Made by a program: the position numbers and the translations under genes. Below are positions 6,660 through 13,665 of a DNA stretch of 47,879 nt, in pieces (position 1 is the stretch's first letter; each line of letters opens with the position of its first letter). The stretch spans positions 1 to 47,879 of the forward strand of contig NZ_POQS01000001.1 of assembly GCF_002885955.2 (NCBI RefSeq), in the 5' to 3' direction. The notes below the pieces were generated by a model, which was not told the DNA's origin, made no database searches, and saw only the letters and a list, made by a program, of their open reading frames with translations. This stretch comes from Achromobacter pulmonis. Lineage in GTDB: Bacteria > Pseudomonadota > Gammaproteobacteria > Burkholderiales > Burkholderiaceae_B.

Positions 6660-7667
6660 ATGCCGTTTGAAATACTGCCGTGGGCCACACTGGCCGACGA
6701 GCACCGGGGGACCATTCTGCTCGGGAACGGGGCCAGCATTTCCGTTGAACCCCGCTTCGCCTACCGCTCCCTGCTTGGCCATGCCAGAGAGCATGGCCTG
6801 CTAACACCCGACGTGAATCGTCTCTTTGCCTTCTTCGGCACGTCGGACTTTGAGCTGATCCTCCGGATCGTATGGCAAGCATCGAACGTCAACCAGTCGT
6901 TGCAAATCGCTGACGATCGTACACGCGTGGCTTACCGCCACGTGCGAGACTGCTTGATCCAGACCGTCCGTGAGATACACCCAGAGCATGATGTGGTCAG
7001 CGAGCATTTGCCTCGGATCTACGAGTTCCTCAAGTCCTTCGATACGATCGTGTCGCTGAACTACGATCTGCTGTTGTACTGGTCGGTGACGTATGGGCTC
7101 GACATCGATGACGGTCATGCATTCAAAGACTGCTTCATCGGCGGCCGGTTCGACGACGACTGGCAGAGGTTCAGGCAACCTATCGGGCGGGAGCGGTCAA
7201 CAACCCTGGTCTTTTATCCGCACGGAAGTCTTATTTTGTGCCGTGACCGCATCGAACAGGAGGCGAAGATTCACAACCGGGATGCCGGGCTGCTTCGGGC
7301 CATCCTAGACAGATGGGAAAGTGAACAAGTCGTCCCGCTCTTCGTCAGCGAGGGCACGGCGGAACAAAAGGTGGCCTCAATCCAAAGCAGCTATTACCTG
7401 TCGACTGTATACCGAGAGGTCTTGCCTTCTGCACGTGAGTCGCTGGTGATCTACGGCTGGGGTTTTGGTGAACATGACCTTCATCTTCTACGTCGGATGA
7501 GACGGTCGGGTATCCGCCGTGTCGCCGTTTCAGTGCTCAACAACGATCAGGCTTACTGCACCCGGACCGCTCAAATCCTATGGGACGAACTCGGTCCGGC
7601 GACGCAGGTACAGTTTTTCGATTGCCAAAGCCCTGGCTGCTGGAACCATGCCGCGCTGGAGGCATGA
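6660..7667 (+). CDS. SIR2-like (DUF4917-type) protein, candidate NADase defence effector
   Basis: The 335-residue protein has the hallmarks of SIR2-like/DUF4917 proteins: a nucleotide-binding ILLGNGASI at 19-27, SLNYDLLLYW at 132-141, YPHGS at 186-190 and a late SLVIYGWGFGEHD at 261-273. Related SIR2-fold proteins in phage-defence systems bind or destroy NAD+ and cause abortive infection. AAGGA about ten bases upstream supports the start. It is followed by a strong hairpin and stands as a single gene, with Gabija 2.5 kb away. No partner or membrane segment is visible, so the trigger is unknown. Family assignment is good; defence role is inference. Confidence 0.75.
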   Translation: MPFEILPWATLADEHRGTILLGNGASISVEPRFAYRSLLGHAREHGLLTPDVNRLFAFFGTSDFELILRIVWQASNVNQSLQIADDRTRVAYRHVRDCLIQTVREIHPEHDVVSEHLPRIYEFLKSFDTIVSLNYDLLLYWSVTYGLDIDDGHAFKDCFIGGRFDDDWQRFRQPIGRERSTTLVFYPHGSLILCRDRIEQEAKIHNRDAGLLRAILDRWESEQVVPLFVSEGTAEQKVASIQSSYYLSTVYREVLPSARESLVIYGWGFGEHDLHLLRRMRRSGIRRVAVSVLNNDQAYCTRTAQILWDELGPATQVQFFDCQSPGCWNHAALEA

Positions 7668-7668
7668 C

Positions 7669-7692
7669 ATCGGGGCGCTCAAGCGCCCCGAT
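7669..7692. terminator. GC-rich hairpin after the SIR2-like gene
   Basis: A 10-bp perfect stem (7669-7678 with 7683-7692) closes a TCAA loop directly after the stop codon of the SIR2-like gene. There is no T-run, but position and strength fit a transcription terminator. Confidence 0.65.
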
Positions 7693-7725
7693 TGAACGGA
7701 ACGACCCATCCGGCGCGCAGCTAGC

Positions 7726-9068
7726 GGGGTTGTCAGAAATTCCGTGTTTAAGGCGGGTTAAAAATCAAACGGAAGGACGGACGAAGCGATCTTCATAGAG
7801 GATAGCAAACTGGATCATGGCCTGTTTCCAATCACGGGCCGGACGGCCCCAATCGGCGGTGATATTGCGCAGAGCCAGCCAGAGGAGTTTGGTAGCGGCC
7901 TCGTCGCTGGGGAAGTGCCCTCTGGTTTTGATGATTTTGCGTAGCTGCGCATTAATATTCTCAATGGCATTGGTCGTGTAAATGACCTTACGCACCTCGG
8001 GTGGAAACGCAAAGAACGGTATGACGCGATCCCACGCATGGCGCCATGCGCGGGTCACGACGGGGAATTTCTGTCCCCATGGCCCTTGCTCAAATGTCTC
8101 GAGTTCGGCCAGAGCGGCTTCGGCGCTTGGGGCCGTGTAGATCGGGCGGATGGCGGCGGCCAGTGCCTTGCGATCCTTCCAACTTGCATAGTCCAGGCTA
8201 TTGCGGATCAGGTGGACAATGCAGGTCTGCAACGTGGTGGCCGGGAAGACCGCACCCAGCGCCTCGGGCATCCCTTTGAGGCCGTCGGTGACGGCGATCA
8301 GGATGTCATGGACCCCGCGGGTCTTTAAGTCGTTGAAGACCCGCATCCAGAACTTGGCGCCTTCGGTACCCTCGATCCACAGTCCCAGGATATCGCGTGT
8401 GCCATCGGGAAGCACACCCAAGGCCAGATAAATGGCCTTGTTGCGCACGACGCCGTTATCGCGGATCTTTACACGCAGCGCATCAAAAAACACGACGGGA
8501 TACATGGGCTCGAGCGGACGGGCTTGCCAGGCGGTCACCTCTGCCATCACCTCATCGGTCACCGAGCTGATGAACTCGGGCGAGACCTCGGTGCCGTACT
8601 GTTCTTGCAAAAAACCTTGAATCTCGCGCACCGTCATGCCTCTGGCATACATGGCAATGATCTTGTCATCAAAGCCCGTAAAACGCCGTTCGTGCTTCGG
8701 GATGAGTAACGGAGCAAAACTGCCGTCTCGATCGCGAGGGACCTCGATACGGATCGAGCCGTCCTCGGTCATGACGGTCTTGGCACCTTTGCCATTGCGC
8801 TGGTTAGTAGCCGCTGCGGGCTTAGCCGCCCCAGAGGGATAGCCCAGGTGGTGATTGAGCTCTCCCCCCAGCGCACGTTCGATCAGCGCCTTCTTAAATG
8901 CCAACGACGCGGCATTGATCGCTTCAGCCGTCATCGGGCCGTCACCGAACGACTTCAGTAAATCTGCGGGAATGCTCGGCAACTCGGCCAGCGGGGTCTT
9001 GGGTTTGCGTGGCATACATACTCCTTGGCGGTATGTTATGCCCTAAACACGAAATTACTGACAGACCC
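7726..9068 (-). mobile_element. IS256-family insertion sequence, 1343 bp
   Basis: The ends are imperfect inverted repeats: GGGGTTGTCAGAAATT at 7726 and, read from the other end, GGGTCTGTCAGTAATT, about 24 of 30 matching. Each end is flanked by an identical CAGCTAGC (7718-7725 and 9069-9076), an 8-bp target duplication typical of this family. A single transposase gene fills the element. Intact ends, duplication and full-length transposase suggest a recent, potentially active insertion. It landed between the SIR2-like gene's hairpin and the stop codon of the 9080 gene, breaking neither. Confidence 0.92.
7765..9015 (-). CDS. IS256-family (Mutator-type) transposase
   Basis: The 416-residue transposase has the Mutator-type DDE layout. 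Visible blocks include LGGELNHHLGY near the N-terminus, FDDKIIAMYARGMTVREIQ, the first catalytic aspartate in VVFFDALRVKIRD, the second in IAVTDGLKG followed by the family signature LQTCIVHLIRNS, and the glutamate in TTNAIENINAQLRK. It catalyses copy-out transposition of its own element in this family. Length is normal and no frameshift is visible. It is the only gene of the element and is read leftwards. Confidence 0.95.
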   Translation of the reverse strand: MPRKPKTPLAELPSIPADLLKSFGDGPMTAEAINAASLAFKKALIERALGGELNHHLGYPSGAAKPAAATNQRNGKGAKTVMTEDGSIRIEVPRDRDGSFAPLLIPKHERRFTGFDDKIIAMYARGMTVREIQGFLQEQYGTEVSPEFISSVTDEVMAEVTAWQARPLEPMYPVVFFDALRVKIRDNGVVRNKAIYLALGVLPDGTRDILGLWIEGTEGAKFWMRVFNDLKTRGVHDILIAVTDGLKGMPEALGAVFPATTLQTCIVHLIRNSLDYASWKDRKALAAAIRPIYTAPSAEAALAELETFEQGPWGQKFPVVTRAWRHAWDRVIPFFAFPPEVRKVIYTTNAIENINAQLRKIIKTRGHFPSDEAATKLLWLALRNITADWGRPARDWKQAMIQFAILYEDRFVRPSV

Positions 9069-9079
9069 CAGCTAGCAGG

Positions 9080-9343
9080 CTACCAATTGAGCTCGCCAGA
9101 GCGAACGATTCGGCCGTAGATTTCGATGGCTTTTCGAACAGCTGTTTTGTCCTCGATGCGCAAGTTCCGGCGCTCACAATTGAGCTGCTTCTGCAGCTCG
9201 AATAATTCATCAATCAGACGCGCGTCCGGCTGCGACTTTTCCCGCTCTTCTGCGATGTCGCGTGAAGCGATCGCAATCACGTTGCCAATCGTCTCGAGTG
9301 CCGTCTCGTAATCGGCCAGTTGGTCATCCGTCCAAGTCTTCAC
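9080..9343 (-). CDS. Small charged coiled-coil protein, unknown
   Basis: This 87-residue protein is rich in Glu, Lys and Arg with heptad-like leucines (LADYETALETIGN, LFELQKQLNCERRNL), so helical or coiled coil. It has no signal peptide or membrane span and no family I recognise. Its stop codon lies three bases beyond the IS256 target duplication. No neighbour on the same strand suggests a role. Confidence 0.5.
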   Translation of the reverse strand: MKTWTDDQLADYETALETIGNVIAIASRDIAEEREKSQPDARLIDELFELQKQLNCERRNLRIEDKTAVRKAIEIYGRIVRSGELNW

Positions 9344-9903
9344 TGAGCGCCTCGTCCTCGTCGATCTATAAAGTCAATTGCGACTGCCTTTGTCTCGCAA
9401 TTCGGCGATCTCGCCAAACGCACGTCCATCGCAGCCATGTCTGCCTCTCCCTTGTCCATCGGTCGGCATTGCTAGCCTCTCTCAAGCTACTCCCTTGGGA
9501 TGCGACCTATCAGCAGTAAGAGCGTTTCGTTAAGGGGAAAAAAGCCTCTCTCTAATCTCCTAGTTGTCTGCCACGAGCAACGCCGTTTTAGTCGACGACG
9601 CATGTGCCACATGGAACTACTTTGACCTGTGCAGAGCCCCTCTTCAACGCCGTCATTTTTGCTTGAAAAAAACGGTCCACACGAGCTACCGTCAAACGTC
9701 AGCAAACTGCTGCGCAAATTCTAGGACAGGGTAGGGTTTGCTATACCGCCATAAATGGCGTCCTAGCAACCGGCAGCGCACCAGTCGTTTCACTCCCTAC
9801 GCGCAGCCTACCGCCCCTGCTCAGGGCTTCGCCCCGAGACCCCGAATTCGAGAGAGATTGGCGTAACAGTGAGTACGAGCGAACAGCGACGAAGGACACC
9901 CGC
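9344..9903. other. Non-coding region with nested palindrome, possible oriT
   Basis: About 560 bp without a credible gene. It contains a nested dyad: outer arms CTAGGAC (9721-9727) and GTCCTAG (9760-9766) around the palindrome CGCCATAAATGGCG (9747-9760). The region lies immediately upstream of a NikA/TraJ-like remnant, which is where transfer origins usually sit, so this could be an old oriT. I could not match a known nic consensus. Confidence 0.4.
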
Positions 9904-10104
9904 ATGCTTCCGCCGATACGGTGCTATGAGGACGAGGAGGCTTTGGTCCGCGAAAGGGCACGTGATTGCGGTATGAGCGTCGGGCAATTTGTGCTCGCAG
10001 CCGCGCTTGGCCGCCGCACGCGCACCAAGGTCGAAACACACGTTCTCAATGAGCTTCGCAGGCTCGGCGGTTTTCCGCGAAGCCGCTCGGCGGAAGCGCC
10101 GTGA
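9904..10104 (+). pseudogene. NikA/TraJ-like relaxosome accessory protein, truncated
   Basis: The first 57 residues fit the NikA/TraJ/MobC ribbon-helix-helix family that binds oriT: PPIRCYEDEEALVRERARDCG, MSVGQFVLAAALGR and TKVETHVLNELRRLGG. After LGG the frame gives an unrelated FPRSRSAEAP and stops, whereas relatives continue for about 30-50 residues. Just there, a relaxase-like sequence begins in another frame. The simplest explanation is a deletion joining the middle of this gene to the 3' part of a relaxase gene. It is unlikely to be functional. The reading frame is open upstream of the ATG too. Confidence 0.65.
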
Positions 10105-10507
10105 AATCCAAGAGACCGTCATGGACGCCGCCGCCCGGAACGTGTTGTACAGCGTCGTCGCATTCGAGACGCTGCGGGAGCGCGATCGACTGCGGCGCGA
10201 GATCCGCAAAGAGCGTCAGGCGCTGTACGCTGATCCGACGAATCGTAGGCTGTCATATCGCGAATGGGTGGAGCAACAGACGGCCACCGGCGATAGTGCG
10301 GCTATCGGCCAGCTACGGGGCGCGTTCGAGCTTACCGGCAGCAAACAATTCAAGCGACGCGCGATCGCCCTTATGGTGGAACATGGAATTGACGCCCGGC
10401 TTCGAGACGGCGAGCAAGAAGCGTTGCGGCGTGCCAAAGCAGCGGCCGCAGCGAAGCAAACGCCCCGTCGTCCCGGCAAGCCCCGAAAGGGCAGTGCGTC
10501 GCCTTGA
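10076..10507 (+). pseudogene. C-terminal remnant of a conjugative relaxase
   Basis: The frame resembles C-terminal parts of MOBP/NikB-TraI-like relaxases with an LPD7-like end: LRREIRKERQALYADP, SYREWVEQQTATGDSAAI, QLRG and then LTGSKQFKRRAIALMVEHG. The N-terminal catalytic region with tyrosine and histidine motifs is absent. No start or ribosome site is evident; the open frame begins inside the overlapping NikA-like remnant. Together with that remnant, it shows that the element once had a mobilisation module related to IncI/IncP systems. That agrees with the DotA/TraY gene at 13666-15837. Confidence 0.6.
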
Positions 10508-10587
10508 ATATTGGGGCGCCATGGACGGAGTCAGCGTTTCGGTCTATAGTAGTCTCAGGTATTACCTTTTGCTACGGAGGCCGTGTC

Positions 10588-10866
10588 ATGGTTACGGCAA
10601 CATCCATCAAGCTTGATGATGAATTGAAAGGGCGGGTTCAGCACTTGGCCGAGGCGCGCCGGCGTACCCCGCATTGGATCATGCGCGAAGCCATTGAGCA
10701 GTACGTCGAGCGCGAGGAAAAGCGCGAGGCGCTGAACCGGGACACGCTCAAGGCATGGGATGAATTTCAGGCGACGGGCCTGCACGTGACCGCTGAGGAA
10801 GTGGACAAGTGGCTCGCGAGCTGGGGAACTGACGACGAACTGCCTCCGCCAGAATGCCACAAGTAA
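10588..10866 (+). CDS. CopG/ParD-like ribbon-helix-helix antitoxin
   Basis: The 92-residue protein starts with a ribbon strand TSIKLDDELKGRV followed by two helices (LAEARRRTPHWIMREAI, QYVEREEKREAL), a ribbon-helix-helix fold. The acidic C-terminus (VTAEEVDKWLASWG) is the usual toxin-binding tail. The ATG at 10588 has ACGGAGG seven bases upstream; an upstream start at 10504 is less likely. It overlaps the ParE-like toxin by 13 bases. Expected role: neutralise the toxin and autorepress the operon. Confidence 0.88.
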   Translation: MVTATSIKLDDELKGRVQHLAEARRRTPHWIMREAIEQYVEREEKREALNRDTLKAWDEFQATGLHVTAEEVDKWLASWGTDDELPPPECHK

Positions 10867-11144
10867 TCTTTGCGCCGGCGGCGATCGGGGACATGCAACG
10901 GCTGCGCGAATTCCTGAGGCCGAAGAATCCCGATGCTGCGAGGCGGGCCGGCGAAGCGATTAGGCGCGGCGTCCAGGCTCTCGGTGCCCACCCTCGAATG
11001 GGGCGACTCATAGAAGATCTGCCTGAACAGTATCGGGAGTGGCTTATCGATTTTGGGGATAGTGGCTATGTGGCTCGGTACCGCCTGGATGGCGATACTG
11101 TCACGATTTTGGCCGTGCGACACCAGAAGGAAGCGGGGTACTGA
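10854..11144 (+). CDS. ParE/RelE-superfamily toxin
   Basis: The 96-residue protein fits the ParE/RelE plasmid stabilisation family: an N-terminal VIFAPAAIGDMQRLREFL, central MGRLIEDLPEQYREWLI, and a terminal YRLDGDTVTILAVRHQKEAGY. ParE-type members inhibit DNA gyrase, RelE-type members cut mRNA on the ribosome; the arrangement with a ribbon-helix-helix antitoxin and the R-x-H-K-E-AGY end favour ParE. The start overlaps the antitoxin stop by 13 bases, giving translational coupling. Likely role is maintenance of the element, possibly also phage defence. Confidence 0.88.
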   Translation: MPQVIFAPAAIGDMQRLREFLRPKNPDAARRAGEAIRRGVQALGAHPRMGRLIEDLPEQYREWLIDFGDSGYVARYRLDGDTVTILAVRHQKEAGY

Positions 11145-11146
11145 TC

Positions 11147-11461
11147 ATGACAGATGACGAGGCCAAGGCTAGGATCGAAGCGCTCTACGACGACGCAGCG
11201 GCCGTCTTGGCCGAGCAGGGGCTGTCGCCCCTGCAGGCTTACTGTCTGGTGCTCGAGCAGGTAACGGTTCGGGACGAGCCGACTTTGCGATTGCTAGCCG
11301 ATACGGCGGCGCATGATCGATGGTTTCGGGGGCAGGTTCGAGAGGGGCTGGAGGAAGCCCACGATCCGAGTACGAAGTGGATATCTGACGATGAAGCGCA
11401 GGAAAGCTATGCCAGACAGCGAACCAAACTGCTCGCCCGGATCGGAAAAGGCAATGAATGA
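11147..11461 (+). CDS. Third gene of the toxin-antitoxin operon, unknown
   Basis: A 104-residue acidic, helical protein starts two bases after the toxin stop, so it is surely co-transcribed. It has no recognisable domain; segments such as AKARIEALYDDAAAVLAEQ and WFRGQVREGLEEAHDPSTKW suggest a helical bundle. No membrane segment. The next small frame overlaps its end by eight bases. It might be a stability determinant-like accessory gene, but that is only by position. Confidence 0.65.
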   Translation: MTDDEAKARIEALYDDAAAVLAEQGLSPLQAYCLVLEQVTVRDEPTLRLLADTAAHDRWFRGQVREGLEEAHDPSTKWISDDEAQESYARQRTKLLARIGKGNE

Positions 11462-11588
11462 CAACTACGTCCGCTGCGGCACACCGCTGGTCTACACCGG
11501 CGAGCTCGAATTGCGGCCAGATATTCTCGCCGAGCTCGGCGAGCAGCAGTCGGATCAGAAGGCCTCACGGTCTACTGATCTACTCTAG
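11454..11588 (+). CDS. Overlapping 44-residue ORF, unknown
   Basis: A 44-residue frame starts eight bases before the end of the preceding gene and ends at TAG 11586-11588. The segment RCGTPLVYTGELELRPDILAELGE looks protein-like, with no family I know. Its start codon follows GGAAAAGGCA, a plausible ribosome site. Evidence is only position and overlap. Confidence 0.4.
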   Translation: MNDNYVRCGTPLVYTGELELRPDILAELGEQQSDQKASRSTDLL

Positions 11589-11595
11589 GCGCCCC

Positions 11596-11619
11596 GCCCG
11601 TGTGCTGGAACACGCGGGC
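11596..11619. terminator. Hairpin after the toxin-antitoxin operon
   Basis: A 9-bp stem with one G-T pair (11596-11604 with 11611-11619) and a CTGGAA loop begins eight bases after the small ORF's stop. No T-run follows. It may stop or attenuate the transcript before the next gene. Confidence 0.45.
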
Positions 11620-11657
11620 AGGACTTCCACTACACCACCTGGACTAGAGGTGATGAC

Positions 11658-11930
11658 ATGGCAACCGAACATCGTATCAGCCCGGATGCAGTCGGGCTCG
11701 AGATCGCTCGCCTTCAATGGGCGAACGCCCTCATGCGTGCGGCTAACAAAGCGCTGGCGAAGGGCGACAGAGCGGCCCTGAACGACATGGGCTTTTCGCT
11801 GGAACACGTTGACGAGCTGCAGGCGAATGGCGGCTTTCCTTCAACGTCGATCCGCAACAACACACAGATGATCACATACCTACGATCGGTAAGGGGCGCG
11901 GTGCCGATGGAACCTGTTCTGCTCGTATAG
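11658..11930 (+). CDS. 90-residue protein of unknown function before the PIN gene
   Basis: The protein is mostly helical (VGLEIARLQWANALMRAANKAL, AALNDMGFSLEHVDEL) with a Gly/Ser/Asn-containing stretch in the middle. GAGGTGATGAC before the ATG is a good ribosome site. It ends ten bases before the PIN-domain gene, so the two are likely to be co-transcribed. I recognise no domain. Possible roles are antitoxin or partner of the PIN protein; that is inference from spacing alone. Confidence 0.6.
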   Translation: MATEHRISPDAVGLEIARLQWANALMRAANKALAKGDRAALNDMGFSLEHVDELQANGGFPSTSIRNNTQMITYLRSVRGAVPMEPVLLV

Positions 11931-11940
11931 CCTGTTCCCT

Positions 11941-13065
11941 ATGGCGCCTGAAGACATTGAAAAACTGAGAGAACTTGTCCGTCAAGGTCAGGTTCGAATG
12001 ATGACGATCGATACAAGCGTCGTCAAACAAAATAACTTAGCGCTCGGGCATGGCTTACTTGGCCAATTGGCACAGTTCAAGCAGAGTCGATTTTCCTTCG
12101 TTCTTTCCGAGATCGTCGTTCGTGAAGTTCGCCGCCAAATCGCTGAATCAATTCGAACGGACCTGGCCGCGTGGCCAAGAATTGCTCGCCGACTGGAGAG
12201 GATCCCCGAAGCCGCGGACGAAGCGGCAGCACTCGCCGCAGCTTTGGCGGACGTATCTCCCGAGCAGATCGCATACCGCGAGGTCGAGCAGTTTTTGATT
12301 GCGACCGGCGCGGAGGTGATTACGGCAGACCACGTTGAGCTGGATCGTGTGCTTGATCTTTACTTTGACGGCAAGCCTCCATTTGGCACTGGCGGTAAGC
12401 GTCACGAATTTCCTGATGCGATCGCCCTGCTAGGTATTGACGCATGGTGCACGGCGGCAAACAGCGGCATTATTGTCGTTTCGAGTGATGCGGATTGGAT
12501 GCGTTTCTGCGCGGCTTCAGCCGCTGGTCGCTTCCATGTCGTCGATAATCTCGCGACAGCGTTGGATATCGTGAATTCAACGGCAGCCGAGCGGGACGTG
12601 CGGGCAAGAGAGAGGCAAGAGCGTCTGGTGGAAAAGCTGCGCGACGGACAACTATCGCGTGAGGTGCAAAATCAACTGCCACGTCTATTGTTGGAGCAAG
12701 CCCGAGCTCGGGGGACCTCGCGGTCGTTGGCCTATCTAGCAGACATCGTTCGCGTTGAGGTAGGGGACGTTTCTTACGCCAACCCCGGCCGAATCCGGGA
12801 CGATGACTCTGCTTTTGCCGTATTGGTCGACGTACGTGCACACTGTACGTTTTGGGCAAACTTCAATTTTTACAACCCCGAGATGACTCAGCCAATGGGC
12901 AGAGGCGTATACGGGGCCGGCCAAGATGTCGATGCCGCAGCGATAATCACCGTCGAGCGAGGCACAGTATCAATTGAGGTCCTATTTAAAAAGGAAGAAC
13001 TCGTCATCGACTTCGGAGAAGTCGAACCGGACGAGGATGGGGCGGAGTCTCACAGTCCCATATGA
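11941..13065 (+). CDS. PIN-domain (DUF4935/PIN_12-like) protein
   Basis: The first 210 residues resemble the PIN fold seen in DUF4935 proteins: a first acidic motif MTIDTSVVKQN near 21-31, FVLSEIVVREVRRQI with the Glu of the second site, EFPDAIALLGI near 159-169 with the third, and VVSSDADWMRFC with the fourth. PIN domains are metal-dependent RNases. A basic helical linker and a C-terminal beta-rich domain (VLVDVRAHCTFWANFNFYNP) complete 374 residues; the latter is unknown to me. No good ribosome site precedes the ATG, so coupling to the gene ten bases upstream is likely. All four acidic sites are visible, which favours an active nuclease. Placed among Gabija, SIR2 and toxin-antitoxin genes, a defence role is plausible. 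Confidence 0.7.
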   Translation: MAPEDIEKLRELVRQGQVRMMTIDTSVVKQNNLALGHGLLGQLAQFKQSRFSFVLSEIVVREVRRQIAESIRTDLAAWPRIARRLERIPEAADEAAALAAALADVSPEQIAYREVEQFLIATGAEVITADHVELDRVLDLYFDGKPPFGTGGKRHEFPDAIALLGIDAWCTAANSGIIVVSSDADWMRFCAASAAGRFHVVDNLATALDIVNSTAAERDVRARERQERLVEKLRDGQLSREVQNQLPRLLLEQARARGTSRSLAYLADIVRVEVGDVSYANPGRIRDDDSAFAVLVDVRAHCTFWANFNFYNPEMTQPMGRGVYGAGQDVDAAAIITVERGTVSIEVLFKKEELVIDFGEVEPDEDGAESHSPI

Positions 13066-13105
13066 GGTCATACTCCCTCAGTTCGACGCCGGGACGAACA
13101 ATCAA

Positions 13106-13127
13106 AACCGGGTCTTTCGACCCGGTT
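13106..13127. terminator. Bidirectional terminator between convergent genes
   Basis: AACCGGGTC and GACCCGGTT form a 9-bp perfect stem around TTTC. The plus strand is followed by a T-rich stretch (CGTTTCG), and the minus strand reads TTTTGATT after the stem. It separates the PIN gene from the convergent 13135 gene. Confidence 0.75.
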
Positions 13128-13134
13128 CGTTTCG

Positions 13135-13656
13135 CTATGCCGCGCGCTCCAAAGCATAGCGAATGCGAGCGCTGATATCGTCTGCTCCGAGTCGGTTGAC
13201 TCGGATCTGCATCGAAGGATTGGTGAAGTCGCGGAAGCTGAACGTGAATGCCGAGTGAACCGTGTCTCCGGCGTCGCTTACCTCGGCGTTCTGAATGTAA
13301 GTGATCGGCTCGTACTTTGCGACGTTCTTCTCCCTGTCAATGACCACGGCTTTGCCCATCACGGCATCAATGCCGACATACCGCGTGCTGAGATAGTCGG
13401 CAACTTCGACCTGCGGCCGGAAGCTGGGTGCGACCGACGCGATTAGCTTACGCATGTCGCGGTCGCGCGATCGGCGCCATTTCGATAGCAATAGAGCGCC
13501 GCCCGCCACCCACGCGACAGATGCAACCATTGCCGCAAGGGCCGCGCCTGAGTGCAGGAATTTCCCGCCCCACGACGAATACACGAATGCGGGGAGCGCG
13601 GCCAGCAAGGACGTCGCAATGTAGAACAGCTCGGATGCAAGTCTCAGCAATCGCAT
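13135..13656 (-). CDS. Membrane protein with C-terminal beta-rich domain, downstream of dotA
   Basis: The 173-residue protein has two predicted transmembrane segments near residues 8-28 and 34-57 (ALAAMVASVAWVAGGALLL), then a basic stop-transfer (KWRRSRDRDMRK) and a cytoplasmic domain with strands such as YVGIDAVMGKAVVIDREKN and AFTFSFRDFTNPSMQIRV. No firm family; the domain is reminiscent of small PH-like bacterial domains. It starts nine bases after the DotA/TraY stop and is the last gene of that operon. Confidence 0.65.
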   Translation of the reverse strand: MRLLRLASELFYIATSLLAALPAFVYSSWGGKFLHSGAALAAMVASVAWVAGGALLLSKWRRSRDRDMRKLIASVAPSFRPQVEVADYLSTRYVGIDAVMGKAVVIDREKNVAKYEPITYIQNAEVSDAGDTVHSAFTFSFRDFTNPSMQIRVNRLGADDISARIRYALERAA

Positions 13657-13665
13657 TGCATTCTC

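Noticed and set aside
9487..9717. 76-residue frame on the minus strand in the gap before the mobilisation remnant
   Set aside because: No family, no ribosome site, Arg/Ser-rich; region treated as non-coding.
11589..11650. tRNA-like sequence on the minus strand (GGTGGTGTAGTGG and a hairpin resembling an anticodon arm)
   Set aside because: The loop has six bases, there is no T-arm, and acceptor arms do not pair. Treated as a hairpin.
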